This document shows, piece after piece, positions 29,401-37,900 of a stretch of 64,000 nt of DNA. The notes under the pieces were generated by a model. That model was not told the origin of the DNA, searched no databases, and worked only from the letters and a program-made list of their open reading frames with translations. Location of the stretch: NCBI RefSeq assembly GCF_003184185.1, contig NZ_QHJG01000014.1:62001-126000 (forward strand). Reading direction: 5' to 3'. The stretch comes from Legionella qingyii (lineage in GTDB: Bacteria; Pseudomonadota; Gammaproteobacteria; Legionellales; Legionellaceae). The position numbers and the translations under genes are program-made. How positions within the stretch are numbered: the stretch's first letter is position 1; every line of letters starts with the position of its first letter.

Positions 29401-32400
29401 CATTAACAATTTTATCAAAAGAAATATCCTGATTTTTTAGTGCATCAAGTACTTTTGTTTTTACTTTCCTTAATAAGCTGTTGAATGTTTCTCCTTCATC
29501 TAAGGTAGCCCTAATTGGGAGCGTATTGATAAAATATCCGATTGTTTTTTCCAATCCAGATTGACGCCTGTGTGTTGTTGGGATACCAATTACGAAGTCG
29601 CTTTGACCAGAGTAGCGCGAGAGCAATACTTGAAAAGCAGTCAATAAAAACATAAATAAAGTGGTATGTTGGCGATGGTTCATCTGTTTTAATTGATTTG
29701 CTACTTCTCGAGGAATTAGATATTTAACCTTATCAACAGAGTGCCCCCTTAATGAGTCTCTAGACCTATCTTTGGGTAAAAGTAATTCAGAGGGAGCATT
29801 ATTTAACTCATTCTTCCAATACTCAATTAGCTTCGAATAGCTACGATTATAGTTAACGTTTTGTTGTTGGGAATACTCATAATATTGTATCGGTAATTTA
29901 GGGAGAACAAATTTTGCATTGTTCATGCCTGCATTGTAAAAGGTAGTTAACTCTTCAGAAAATAATGAAAGTGACCACCCGTCTACCAAAATATGATGAA
30001 CACAAATTAATAATTTATAGGTGTTATCGTTCAAAATATAGAGACAACCCCTTATTAATGGGCCCGTCTCCAGGTTAAAGAGCTTTTCAGTCTCTTGCTG
30101 TATTGATTCTTTTAATACATCATTGCTTTCTGTTTGATCATTTTCAGATAAATTATAAATGGGTATTTTAATGCTCTCGCTTTTTTTAATGCGTTGCATG
30201 AGAATACCATCACATGATTCAAAGAAGGTTCTAAAAACTGCATGTCTTTTAACAACTTCATTAATAGCATATATTAACGTTTCAACATGCAATTCCCCTT
30301 TAATATCAAATATCATGTATAGATGATATATGGGAGATTGCGAATGGAGTTTACTCATAAAATACATGCTTGACTGTGCGGCGGTTAATGGAAATTTATC
30401 ATCCGAACTCTCTGAGTTCAGATTGCATTCCATTTGATTCACTTCACATTTATTTTTATGGTTATCAATATAACTGGCTAACTCTCTAAGCGTTATGTTA
30501 GTGAAGAAACGATGTAAATCAATGTCAATGCCCCATTTATCCTTTATTCGATTTACTACTTGTATTCCATCTATTGAATCAATACCAGTTCGTACAATTT
30601 GATTATCAATTCCAACTTGAATATTTAGTACATCAGTAAATAAGTCGCACACCTCTTTTTCTGTTCTCGTTAAGTTAATATTTTGATTAATATCTTCGGT
30701 TTCTCCTATTTTCCAAGCATATAAGTAATTTAATTCATTGTTCATCAGCTTATTCTTCATTTGCTTTCGTCTTACTTTTCCGCTAGTAGTCTTTTCAATA
30801 GTTCTTGGCGGTAATAAATAAACAGAATGGGGTGTAATTTCATGTTTTGCAGTCACAGCCAATACCACATCTTTGCAAATGCACTCAAAAGAGCTAACTT
30901 GATTTGTCATGTTCTTATCCAGCTCACATAGAATACATAACTTTTCTTTATTATCGATATTTACTGAAAACGACACACAGTTAACTATATTTGTAGTATT
31001 GCGAGTTTGAATTACTGTATATTCAAAATCTTGAGGATAATAATTTTCTCCATTTAATATGATTAAATCTTTAAATCGTCCACACACAAACAATTCATTC
31101 TCATAAATAAACCCTAAATCTCCGGTTTTTAGAAATTTTGTAGCGGACTTCTCTTCATTAATGGAATTATTAAAAATAGTATCGGTTGCTTCACTATTGT
31201 TATAGTATCCCCCTGCAACAGAATTTCCACTTACCCATATTTCACCGACTTCATTAGATTGACAGATACTTTGTGTACGTTCATTGACTATGACAACATT
31301 CATTTGAGGAACACCTGAACTAACAAGACGTGTACTGTCTGGAGCGTCAGTCAAAACCACTGAGTTTTTCGCCAGTGATTTTGTATCAAGCGATATAATT
31401 TTTTCTGTTTGTAGAATCGGCTTTGCTGAAACCATAACTGTTGCTTCTGCTAACCCATAACATGGAAAAATGGTTCCTGCACGTAAACCACATGCCTTAT
31501 ATGTTTTATAAAATTGTTCTAACGTATGAGGATTTATTGGCTCTGCCCCATTAGCTATCACTTCTATGCGGCTTAAATTAATTTTGGATTGATCTAAATC
31601 TCTAGCGGCTTTAATGCAAAGTTCAAAAGCAAAATTTGGAGCTCCTGTTGTAGTACATCCATACTCTGACATATACCTTAACCAATTTAATGGTCGTGAA
31701 ATAAAGTCCATGGTCGACATCAATGTTGAGGGTATATTCGCATATAAAGGCTCAAGAATACCTGCAATTAATCCCATATCGTGGTAGGGAGGCAACCAAG
31801 AAAACATTTGGCTTCCCTCGCGATGATCTAAAGCATTACGAATCACTTCAAAGTTATCTAACAAATTGGCATGGCTGAGCATTACCCCTTTTGGATCACC
31901 TGTAGATCCCGAGGTATATTGCAAAAATGCTATATTTTCTGTTTTTGTAAGAGGTTGTATCGCTTGTTCGATATTAATTTTTTTTCTTTCTTCGCTGGCA
32001 ATTAATTTAATTCGCTGTCGATTGATTAGCGTGAGTAATTGATCGGTACTGTCATTAATGCCCGAATATCTTTTTAATTTTTTAGGTAAAAATTTGTTAA
32101 CTAACAACCCTTTTTTTAATAGTGTATGAGTCTTCATATCACTCACCACAAGGGTTGGTGTAGAATCTTGTACAATATGAATAAACCGTTCCGTCATTGC
32201 ACTGTTCACAGGAGGGAAAACCGGAACAACAATCGCGCCTGATTTTAGACAGGAATAAAAGCTAATAATGTATTCCAATCCAGGTCTCGCCGCTAAAATG
32301 ACTCTATCGCCAGGATTAACATATTGGCTAACATAAACAGCAAATCGATTCACTTCAGCTTCTAACTCTGCAAAGGTCAGAGACTGTATCGAACGATCAG

Positions 32401-32500
32401 ATTCGATGAATCGGTAAGCTAATGCATGGGGATTTTTTTGTGTATTGATGCTAATAAGATCTGCGATATTATAAACTTTTAATTGTAGATAATCATTCAC
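26498..32500 (-). CDS. FAAL-ACP-C-A-PCP-TE lipopeptide synthetase (NRPS)
   Basis: The 2000-residue protein has: a fatty acyl-AMP ligase (about 1-590; YTSGSTGDPKG near 200, SWLPPYHDMGLIAGILEPLYA and TTTGAPNFAF, typical of FAALs); an acyl carrier domain (Ser in TGIDSIDGIQ near 642); a condensation domain (about 700-1110; HHILVDG near 835); an adenylation domain (MYTSGSTGIPKG near 1312); a second carrier (LGGHSLKAIEL near 1702); and a thioesterase (GWSLGG near 1827, Asp in MIDSYP, His in NHYSLL near 1977). The code read against GrsA is D-A-L-W-L-G-G-T-F-K, close to the known Val code. GTG start at 32500 follows TTGGAG. Predicted product: an N-acyl amino acid. No phosphopantetheinyl transferase, MbtH or exporter is in the window. 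Confidence 0.9.
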   Translation of the reverse strand: MNDYLQLKVYNIADLISINTQKNPHALAYRFIESDRSIQSLTFAELEAEVNRFAVYVSQYVNPGDRVILAARPGLEYIISFYSCLKSGAIVVPVFPPVNSAMTERFIHIVQDSTPTLVVSDMKTHTLLKKGLLVNKFLPKKLKRYSGINDSTDQLLTLINRQRIKLIASEERKKINIEQAIQPLTKTENIAFLQYTSGSTGDPKGVMLSHANLLDNFEVIRNALDHREGSQMFSWLPPYHDMGLIAGILEPLYANIPSTLMSTMDFISRPLNWLRYMSEYGCTTTGAPNFAFELCIKAARDLDQSKINLSRIEVIANGAEPINPHTLEQFYKTYKACGLRAGTIFPCYGLAEATVMVSAKPILQTEKIISLDTKSLAKNSVVLTDAPDSTRLVSSGVPQMNVVIVNERTQSICQSNEVGEIWVSGNSVAGGYYNNSEATDTIFNNSINEEKSATKFLKTGDLGFIYENELFVCGRFKDLIILNGENYYPQDFEYTVIQTRNTTNIVNCVSFSVNIDNKEKLCILCELDKNMTNQVSSFECICKDVVLAVTAKHEITPHSVYLLPPRTIEKTTSGKVRRKQMKNKLMNNELNYLYAWKIGETEDINQNINLTRTEKEVCDLFTDVLNIQVGIDNQIVRTGIDSIDGIQVVNRIKDKWGIDIDLHRFFTNITLRELASYIDNHKNKCEVNQMECNLNSESSDDKFPLTAAQSSMYFMSKLHSQSPIYHLYMIFDIKGELHVETLIYAINEVVKRHAVFRTFFESCDGILMQRIKKSESIKIPIYNLSENDQTESNDVLKESIQQETEKLFNLETGPLIRGCLYILNDNTYKLLICVHHILVDGWSLSLFSEELTTFYNAGMNNAKFVLPKLPIQYYEYSQQQNVNYNRSYSKLIEYWKNELNNAPSELLLPKDRSRDSLRGHSVDKVKYLIPREVANQLKQMNHRQHTTLFMFLLTAFQVLLSRYSGQSDFVIGIPTTHRRQSGLEKTIGYFINTLPIRATLDEGETFNSLLRKVKTKVLDALKNQDISFDKIVNALNRQRNANGTSLFQVMFVLQKHTKPQMNMEHLDVTVSYHNVASEYDLTLVCEPVEDGIDCSFEYATSLFDRDTIERMTEHWGILLQEITNKSEEEVDKLSLMTPKELQKIVVEWNRTESNYPKLKTLQELFAEMVDAYPNNTALMFNNEKLSYKELDVKTNQLASYLRNNGITSESFVAISLDRGINLIVAILAIVKSGAAFVPLDINYPDERLNYMLNDTKPSLIITQEQYCTRFDNFLGRVVFIEELGDKLSDIRNYEHDIVWSKPNSAAYVMYTSGSTGIPKGVVVEHYNIVRLVKNTNYITITSKDVVAQSSNISFDASTLEIWGALLNGACLCILGFDEVLSPSKLKMAIQNNKISILWLTTSLFHQIAHYSEPVFSSLKYLLVGGEALNPAIASKVMNNKIGKPGYLINGYGPTENTTFTTTFTLKKEMDFNKTIPIGSPISNTSVYILDKNLAPVPIGIIGELYAGGDGVSRGYLNQSERTKERFIPDPFSNKPDSKMYKTGDLCRWLKDGTIEYIGRIDNQIKIRGFRVELGEIENLLNRQPQVQESAVVACEEGGEKRLVAYVVLNTSEIKDNRDVLVAQLKMQLPEYMIPSAFMFMDKLPINENGKLDRKALPSPQHVASCSEYVAPRNECESILKQIWEDVLQVCHISVTANFFDLGGHSLKAIELMHAIKQQTGVELNVSTLFNAPTIESMAQLLSKMQSTTSPLVELKEGGNLPVFFVHPVNGNLLGYTTLIKKLDKNQSAYGLQQTPLQQSKSIKEMAAHYINAMKQVQPKGPYRLVGWSLGGVIAHEISYQLELQGERLIKLLMIDSYPLNHLSEAVCENEALVWYDLYHELNHRYNLQLNKSFNELKGMTQQECQDYLTLHAKRYNSTINFEPLFEQIKANLQAGKDHQPGAITADVFHIQASETALSPETWKPYLASMVIYKFAANHYSLLTEPVIDDLVSLLNSKVLT

Positions 32501-32540
32501 CGTCGATTCTCCAATTGATTTAACTTATATCACTTCATTA

Positions 32541-33083
32541 TTATTCTTTTTTAATTTGTTCTTTTGTTGGCAAACTAACTTCGTTGACCAATCCGAAAAG
32601 AGATAAATAAAACTGTAATAAATAATCAATTTGCCATTTTAAAGGCCTATGTCTCGCCGGGAAGGGAAATGCATGATGGCGATTATGCCAACCTTCACCA
32701 TGGGCGAGAACGGAGAATTTATAGGGTCGATGATATGCAGTCATCCAAAAAAATGGAGGGATTTCAAAAGCTATACCCCTGAAAATAGTTAGAACAAGCT
32801 TGCTTAAGTTGTTAGCTTTGCAGTAAAGTGTTGCAATAAACGGTGTTACTAGTATACATATGCTATTAATTTTTCTGGTTATTGTGAATTTTTTATACAA
32901 CTCTACATCTGATTTTTCCATTACTACGCTCTGATTAAAACCGTTACAACCAAAAAACACTATTGTTAGTATAAGTCCTAATTGAACAATTTTCATGCTA
33001 AATGAGTGTTTTTTTATCTTCACGACTTTATAGATGTCTATGGAGTGCATAAAAAAGAGGGCACATATCCAACTCACTGGCAA
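32541..33083 (-). pseudogene. Degenerate acyl-CoA desaturase remnant
   Basis: The last 50 residues (GEGWHNRHHAFPFPARHRPLKWQID, then GLVNEVSLPTKEQIKKE) are unmistakably the C-terminus of a membrane delta-9-type fatty acid desaturase, including the third histidine box WHNRHH. Upstream, the family's first two His boxes (HRxxxH and HxxHH) are absent, and the segment before GEGWHN appears shortened (AYHRPYKFSVLAHGEGW). The only start is a TTG at 33083 in a region without a clear ribosome-binding site. I read this as an internally deleted, truncated gene. Its position 40 bp upstream of the FAAL-NRPS gene suggests it once supplied an unsaturated acyl chain, which is inference. Confidence 0.7.
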
Positions 33084-33393
33084 TGAGCGTTGTTGAGTAA
33101 TTTTTCCATCAGCACGATCAATGACTCAGTGTTTTCCAGACACGTACAAGCAACAATGTAATTACCTGGATGGATTTGAATTTAAATCCTGATTGGTTCA
33201 CTCGAAGAGAATACCAAAGATGATTCTCTATAGCGGTGCATTCATTGCATGAATAAACTTGAGTTTTTTTAATAGGCGCGATCCAAAATGTTCTTGTTCG
33301 ACAATAGTCTTACCTTCTGACATGTGTCTCTAAACCCTGGGTTGCGCGGTATGTATAGACCTGAGAGAACGGTACACCCAGGCTATTAGCAAT
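33084..33393. other. 310-bp gap between hflX and the desaturase remnant
   Basis: No convincing gene. A 31-codon minus-strand frame (33228-33323, MSEGKTIVEQEHFG) lacks a good ribosome-binding site and resembles nothing I recognise. It is probably part of the decayed junction of the island with the core chromosome. Confidence 0.4.
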
Positions 33394-34659
33394 TTACAAT
33401 GATGGTGGGCTACTCATTGCAAACAAACGTTGTTTTTGGGCTTGGGTGAGGCGGATCTTCAATAGCCAATCGCCATCTTCATTATGTGATTCACTTAAAA
33501 TAGCACCCAACTCATACAGTTGTGCACGTAATTTTGCCTGAGTTGGTTTGAGTACGACCTGTTCCACAAGAACCGCCCCATGCAATTGAGTACTTATTGC
33601 CTCTTTGAGCAAGTCCAATCCCAAATTCGCTGCGGCAGAAATCCATACCTTACATTTTCCTTCCTGGTAATCAATTTTAGGCGCCCAGCCTTCTTTTAAA
33701 TCAATTTTATTGAATACCTGAATGATGGGGATATCATGCACTCCCAACTCATCCAAAACTTGTTGTACTGAAAACACATTGTCTCGCCAATGCGGATCAG
33801 AAATATCGATGACGTGCAACAATAGATCCGCCTGTTGAGTCTCTTCTAGGGTCGCGCGAAAGGCTTCAACCAATTGATGCGGTAAATCACGAATGAATCC
33901 TACTGTATCGGTTAAAATTACTGAGGAAGAACCGGGTAAATTAAGCTGGCGCATGGTGGGATCCAATGTAGCAAACAACTGATCGGCCACGTAAATGCTT
34001 TCCCCGGTCAATGTATTGAATAAAGTGGATTTCCCGGCGTTGGTATAACCTACCAAAGACACGGTAAGCAAAGAAGCCTTGCGTCGAGCCTGACGGTTTT
34101 GATCGCGGCTGCTGCGTACTTTTTCCAAACGTTTGTTAATGTATTTAATGCGTTCTCGCAATAAGCGACGGTCTGTTTCTAATTGGGTTTCACCTGGACC
34201 TCGCAAACCAATACCCCCTTTTTGCCGCTCCAAATGGGTCCAACCGCGTATCAGGCGAGTTGATAAGTGTTGTAATTGTGCCAGTTCGACTTGCAGTTTC
34301 CCTTCAAACGTGCGTGCACGCTGGGCAAAAATATCAAGAATCAAACCGCTTCTATCGACTACCCGACATTCACATAAACGTTCGAGATTTCGCTCTTGTG
34401 ATGGGGATAATTCATGGTTGACCAAAACCAACTCTGCATCAAGCGCTTTAACCAGCTGGGCAATCTCTTCTGCTTTACCTTTACCAATATAATACTTGGC
34501 ATCAGGCGTTGCGCGAGTCCCTAAAACACAATCTAAAATTTCCGCTTTTGCCGAAAGAGCCAACTCTTCAAATTCCTGCAATGCCTTATCTGCATCAACA
34601 CCCGGTAATGCCAGTTGCACCAATACCGCTCGCTCGCCACCTTGAGGACGTTCAAACAC
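33394..34659 (-). CDS. hflX: Ribosome-associated GTPase HflX
   Basis: The 421-residue protein has the N-terminal HflX domain (LVLVNHELSPSQERNLE, FAQRARTFEGKLQVELAQLQHLSTRL, KGGIGLRGPGETQLETDRRL) and a GTPase domain with G1 GYTNAGKSTLFN, G3 DTVGFIRDLP and G4 NKID. HflX binds the 50S subunit and splits stalled ribosomes under stress. In many gammaproteobacteria hflX directly follows hfq; here the two are separated by a 4.4-kb gene on the opposite strand. The ATG start gives MFERPQGGERAVLVQ, the usual N-terminus. Confidence 0.97.
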   Translation of the reverse strand: MFERPQGGERAVLVQLALPGVDADKALQEFEELALSAKAEILDCVLGTRATPDAKYYIGKGKAEEIAQLVKALDAELVLVNHELSPSQERNLERLCECRVVDRSGLILDIFAQRARTFEGKLQVELAQLQHLSTRLIRGWTHLERQKGGIGLRGPGETQLETDRRLLRERIKYINKRLEKVRSSRDQNRQARRKASLLTVSLVGYTNAGKSTLFNTLTGESIYVADQLFATLDPTMRQLNLPGSSSVILTDTVGFIRDLPHQLVEAFRATLEETQQADLLLHVIDISDPHWRDNVFSVQQVLDELGVHDIPIIQVFNKIDLKEGWAPKIDYQEGKCKVWISAAANLGLDLLKEAISTQLHGAVLVEQVVLKPTQAKLRAQLYELGAILSESHNEDGDWLLKIRLTQAQKQRLFAMSSPPSL

Positions 34660-34836
34660 TAGGTTTTTCTCCGAAAAAATAGGATAAGTATTATGTCAAA
34701 AGAAGAAAAAAAACACCATGTTGGCAAACACTTTGAGAACTAGAGGCCTCCAAATAGTCTCCCTACATATCTTTTAGTTATTAGTTAGACAACAAATTAT
34801 CAGATTATAACAAATTTGATCAAAACAATCTGCGAT

Positions 34837-34856
34837 GTTAATATTAAATTAATCTA
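34837..34856 (+). promoter_or_regulatory. PmrA-box-like tandem element upstream of the coiled-coil gene
   Basis: gTTAATATT-AA-aTTAATCTa fits the tandem Legionella PmrA element (cTTAATatT repeated with 2 bp between): the first half matches nearly fully, the second in TTAAT plus a T. A TATAAT (34864-34869) lies 8 bp downstream and the ATG at 34933. PmrA directly activates many Dot/Icm effector genes, so the site supports an effector role. It could be chance in AT-rich DNA. Confidence 0.45.
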
Positions 34857-34932
34857 CAACAATTATAATAATCGTAAGAAGGTTGGATTGAATGAGTAGG
34901 AAGTAAGCAGAGACTAACCAGGGGTAATCCGA

Positions 34933-37900
34933 ATGTTTGAGACAATATTTGCGGCGGTAGAAACGCTTCAGAACGAATTGATAAAAATCAATGGAGATAC
35001 AGCATTACCCACCAACACTGAGAAATTAAACAAAGAGCTTTCAGATCTATTGTTTATCAACCCAAACCTTTTGCCAGACTCTTTCGAGCTACCTCAAACT
35101 GTCACTATAAAAGAAAAAGATAAGAAAACACGGCAAGAAGTTAAGAAACAAATAGCGCTTGCGACCAAAGAGCAACAGGACAAGTATTCACGTCAAGTAT
35201 TGCAGGCAGTTTTTAATATTGCTAATTCTATTCCTAAACCTAATGCTGGTTACATTGAGATATCTGCTACTTTAGTTACAAATAGAAATGTCATCACCCA
35301 ATCCTTTAATTCTCTAGATTCAACCTGGGTTCCCAAAATTTTTGATGATCGAACCTATCAAGTAGGAAAGGCGCTACAGACATTTTTAGAAACAGCACTG
35401 AGTGAGCAGGCACTTGCAGAGCTTCCGGAATCTCTACGAGGTGTGGGGAAAGTTCGAAAACCAGCAGAAAACCTTTTGAAAAGTTTGAAATGGACTTTGG
35501 ATTGGCGAATATATATTTATGAGATCCATTCTAACCTTGAAAAAAGTAAGGAATATTTAGAATTTAAAACAGAGAGAAGGATGCAATGGTTTAACCAGTT
35601 CGAACCTTTAAAGAAAAAAATAAACGACGCAGAAAGGCTTTTTTTTAATGTTAATTCGATTTTAAAGCAGGAGCCACCTACTGAAACGACAGCATTGCAA
35701 ACTCATCTCGAGAATGTGCAAACACACCTCATAGATTTGAAGCAAAAATATGAAGAAATAAAAATAGAAATGCAAAAATTTGCTGAGTTTAATGAGAGAT
35801 GGAAAAAAGAAAATGATGAAAGAAACCTGCCTAAAGAAATTATATCATCACCATTTATTCGGGCATTGAATACTGAGATATCCAACTCTGTTCTAAAATC
35901 ACAATTGATAATAAAAGAGTGGACCCGATTGGTCGCTGAAGAATTTGTAGCAGATGAACTGCGCGAAGAGCGAATTGCGACGGCTCTGGAAGACACTTAT
36001 GAGCAAGGTCAATCTATTGTAGACAAAGCCTTCTCGGTAACTGAGATAATGATTTCAAGCCTAATTAAGGACCAAGGATTTATTGATTTACATATTGCAG
36101 ATGTTACTTCATTAAGAGATTATATTGATAAGGATACAGCATTATCTCGACTTCCTATCCCCAAACCTCCTTGTGTCACCGGTGAGTTTCCTGAGATAAG
36201 CTTGAACGTTGTTTTATCGACAGATGCAGACAATAGCGTGAAATTAACGGCTAATAGAGACGCTTATGATAAGGCTTTAAAGGAACTTAATGACTACCAC
36301 GATAAACTGGTTAAAGGAAAGGAAAAGTTGGCATCTACAGATTTAAATGATGCTTTGCCAGCATGGCCTGAAGAATTTCCCTATCAAGATATCTTTAAAA
36401 AAGCTCGTAGTGAGAAGCAAAAACAGCTGCTCACAGAAATGGAAAGTCAAATCAACGCCGTTAATAAATTAATACAAACAGCAACATTGGAGAAAAGCCG
36501 CATTAATCGTGAATTAATAAAATTCAACCGAGACGGGGCCACCAAGCAAGCCTCTAGCCGTATTCAAGAAACATTTCAAAAAAAAGAAGACTCTAAAAAA
36601 TATTCAAGTTACGTTAATTATGACTACCATAGAACCCAAATTAGATATGAAAGAGCTTTATCTTCTAAGCAAGCTCATAAGTCTCAACTAACAGAAGTAG
36701 CAAGTAAGATTAGCACAACTGAAGAAGCAATCAAACAGCAAAGAGATTCTATCAAAAAGCTCCAAATTAAGAGAAAGCATCGTGAGCTATTTTTATTAGA
36801 AACCAAGGAAAAATTAACACAATTTAAGGAAGATTTGAGTAAGCACCAGGGCTTCTACATCCCCGCGGATAAAATCCCACAAGCGGAGTTAATAAAATAT
36901 TTGGAGTGTGGCTCAAATGAATTTTATGACAACTTGTATCAAAGAGCGCAAAACGGTAACGCGTACTATGGTGCAAATATAACTTATGGAATTGATTGGG
37001 CGAGTTATCTTTTAGGATCAAGGCAACATGAATCAGATTTCCAAAAGGTTTCTAAGGACATCGAAGCCAAAATTGAACTTATCGATAAGGAATTAAAGAT
37101 TAAACTTGAAGGTCAGGATGAACAACCGGAGAGTGAATCGATTGCCGAAGAAAACCTTTGGAGTCTACAAAAGTCCTATCAAAAGGCCACTCATCAAAAA
37201 AAAGAAGGCGAACTACGATTAGATTTACTAAAAACCCAACAAGAACAATTACACAAAGAGCAAAAAGAAACAAATGAACTATTAGATATTTTGAACCAAG
37301 GAAAATCAGAATTAGAACAAAAAGTTAAACAAGCCGACTTGACTATGCAACATGATGAATTTAGTAATCAGCAAGCAATCTTGGCATCAGATATGCTCAA
37401 ACTTGAATATGCACTTGCTGATATTGGGGAAAGCGTAGCTAATTTCGATCAATTATTTCAAAATCTTGCCAATCTTGCTAATGAAGAATTATTGGCCCAA
37501 TCAGCTGATCTTGAGGAACAACTAAATACGATTTGTCGTCCTTTAACTGAGAGGAAAACATATTGGGAAAAATCAGTTGCAGAATTGATTAAGCAAGTAC
37601 AAGAAACTATCAACTCATTAGAAAAAAAATGGAAACAGGTACCTCCTAGTCCTGAATTGGCTTCTGAGTTCCAAGATCTTAAAAAACAGCTTACCGCCTC
37701 TTTGGAGGATAAAGGAATCGAGAATACCTATGCTACGCTGAGCATTAAAATTGCTGAGAAACAAAACGCACTGTTACAACTCAAAGAACTTGCCGTCACT
37801 CAAATAAAAAGCACCGAGTTATTACAAAAGGCTAGTTTGTTAGAACAAATGAGCCCAGACGAAAGAGGTGAGCTGTACGAGCAAATTAAACATTTCGAAA

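Noticed and set aside
33139..33320. Transposase remnant in the gap beside the desaturase fragment
   Set aside because: A 57-codon frame contains phrases vaguely like IS4 transposases, but no catalytic motif or terminal repeat is visible.
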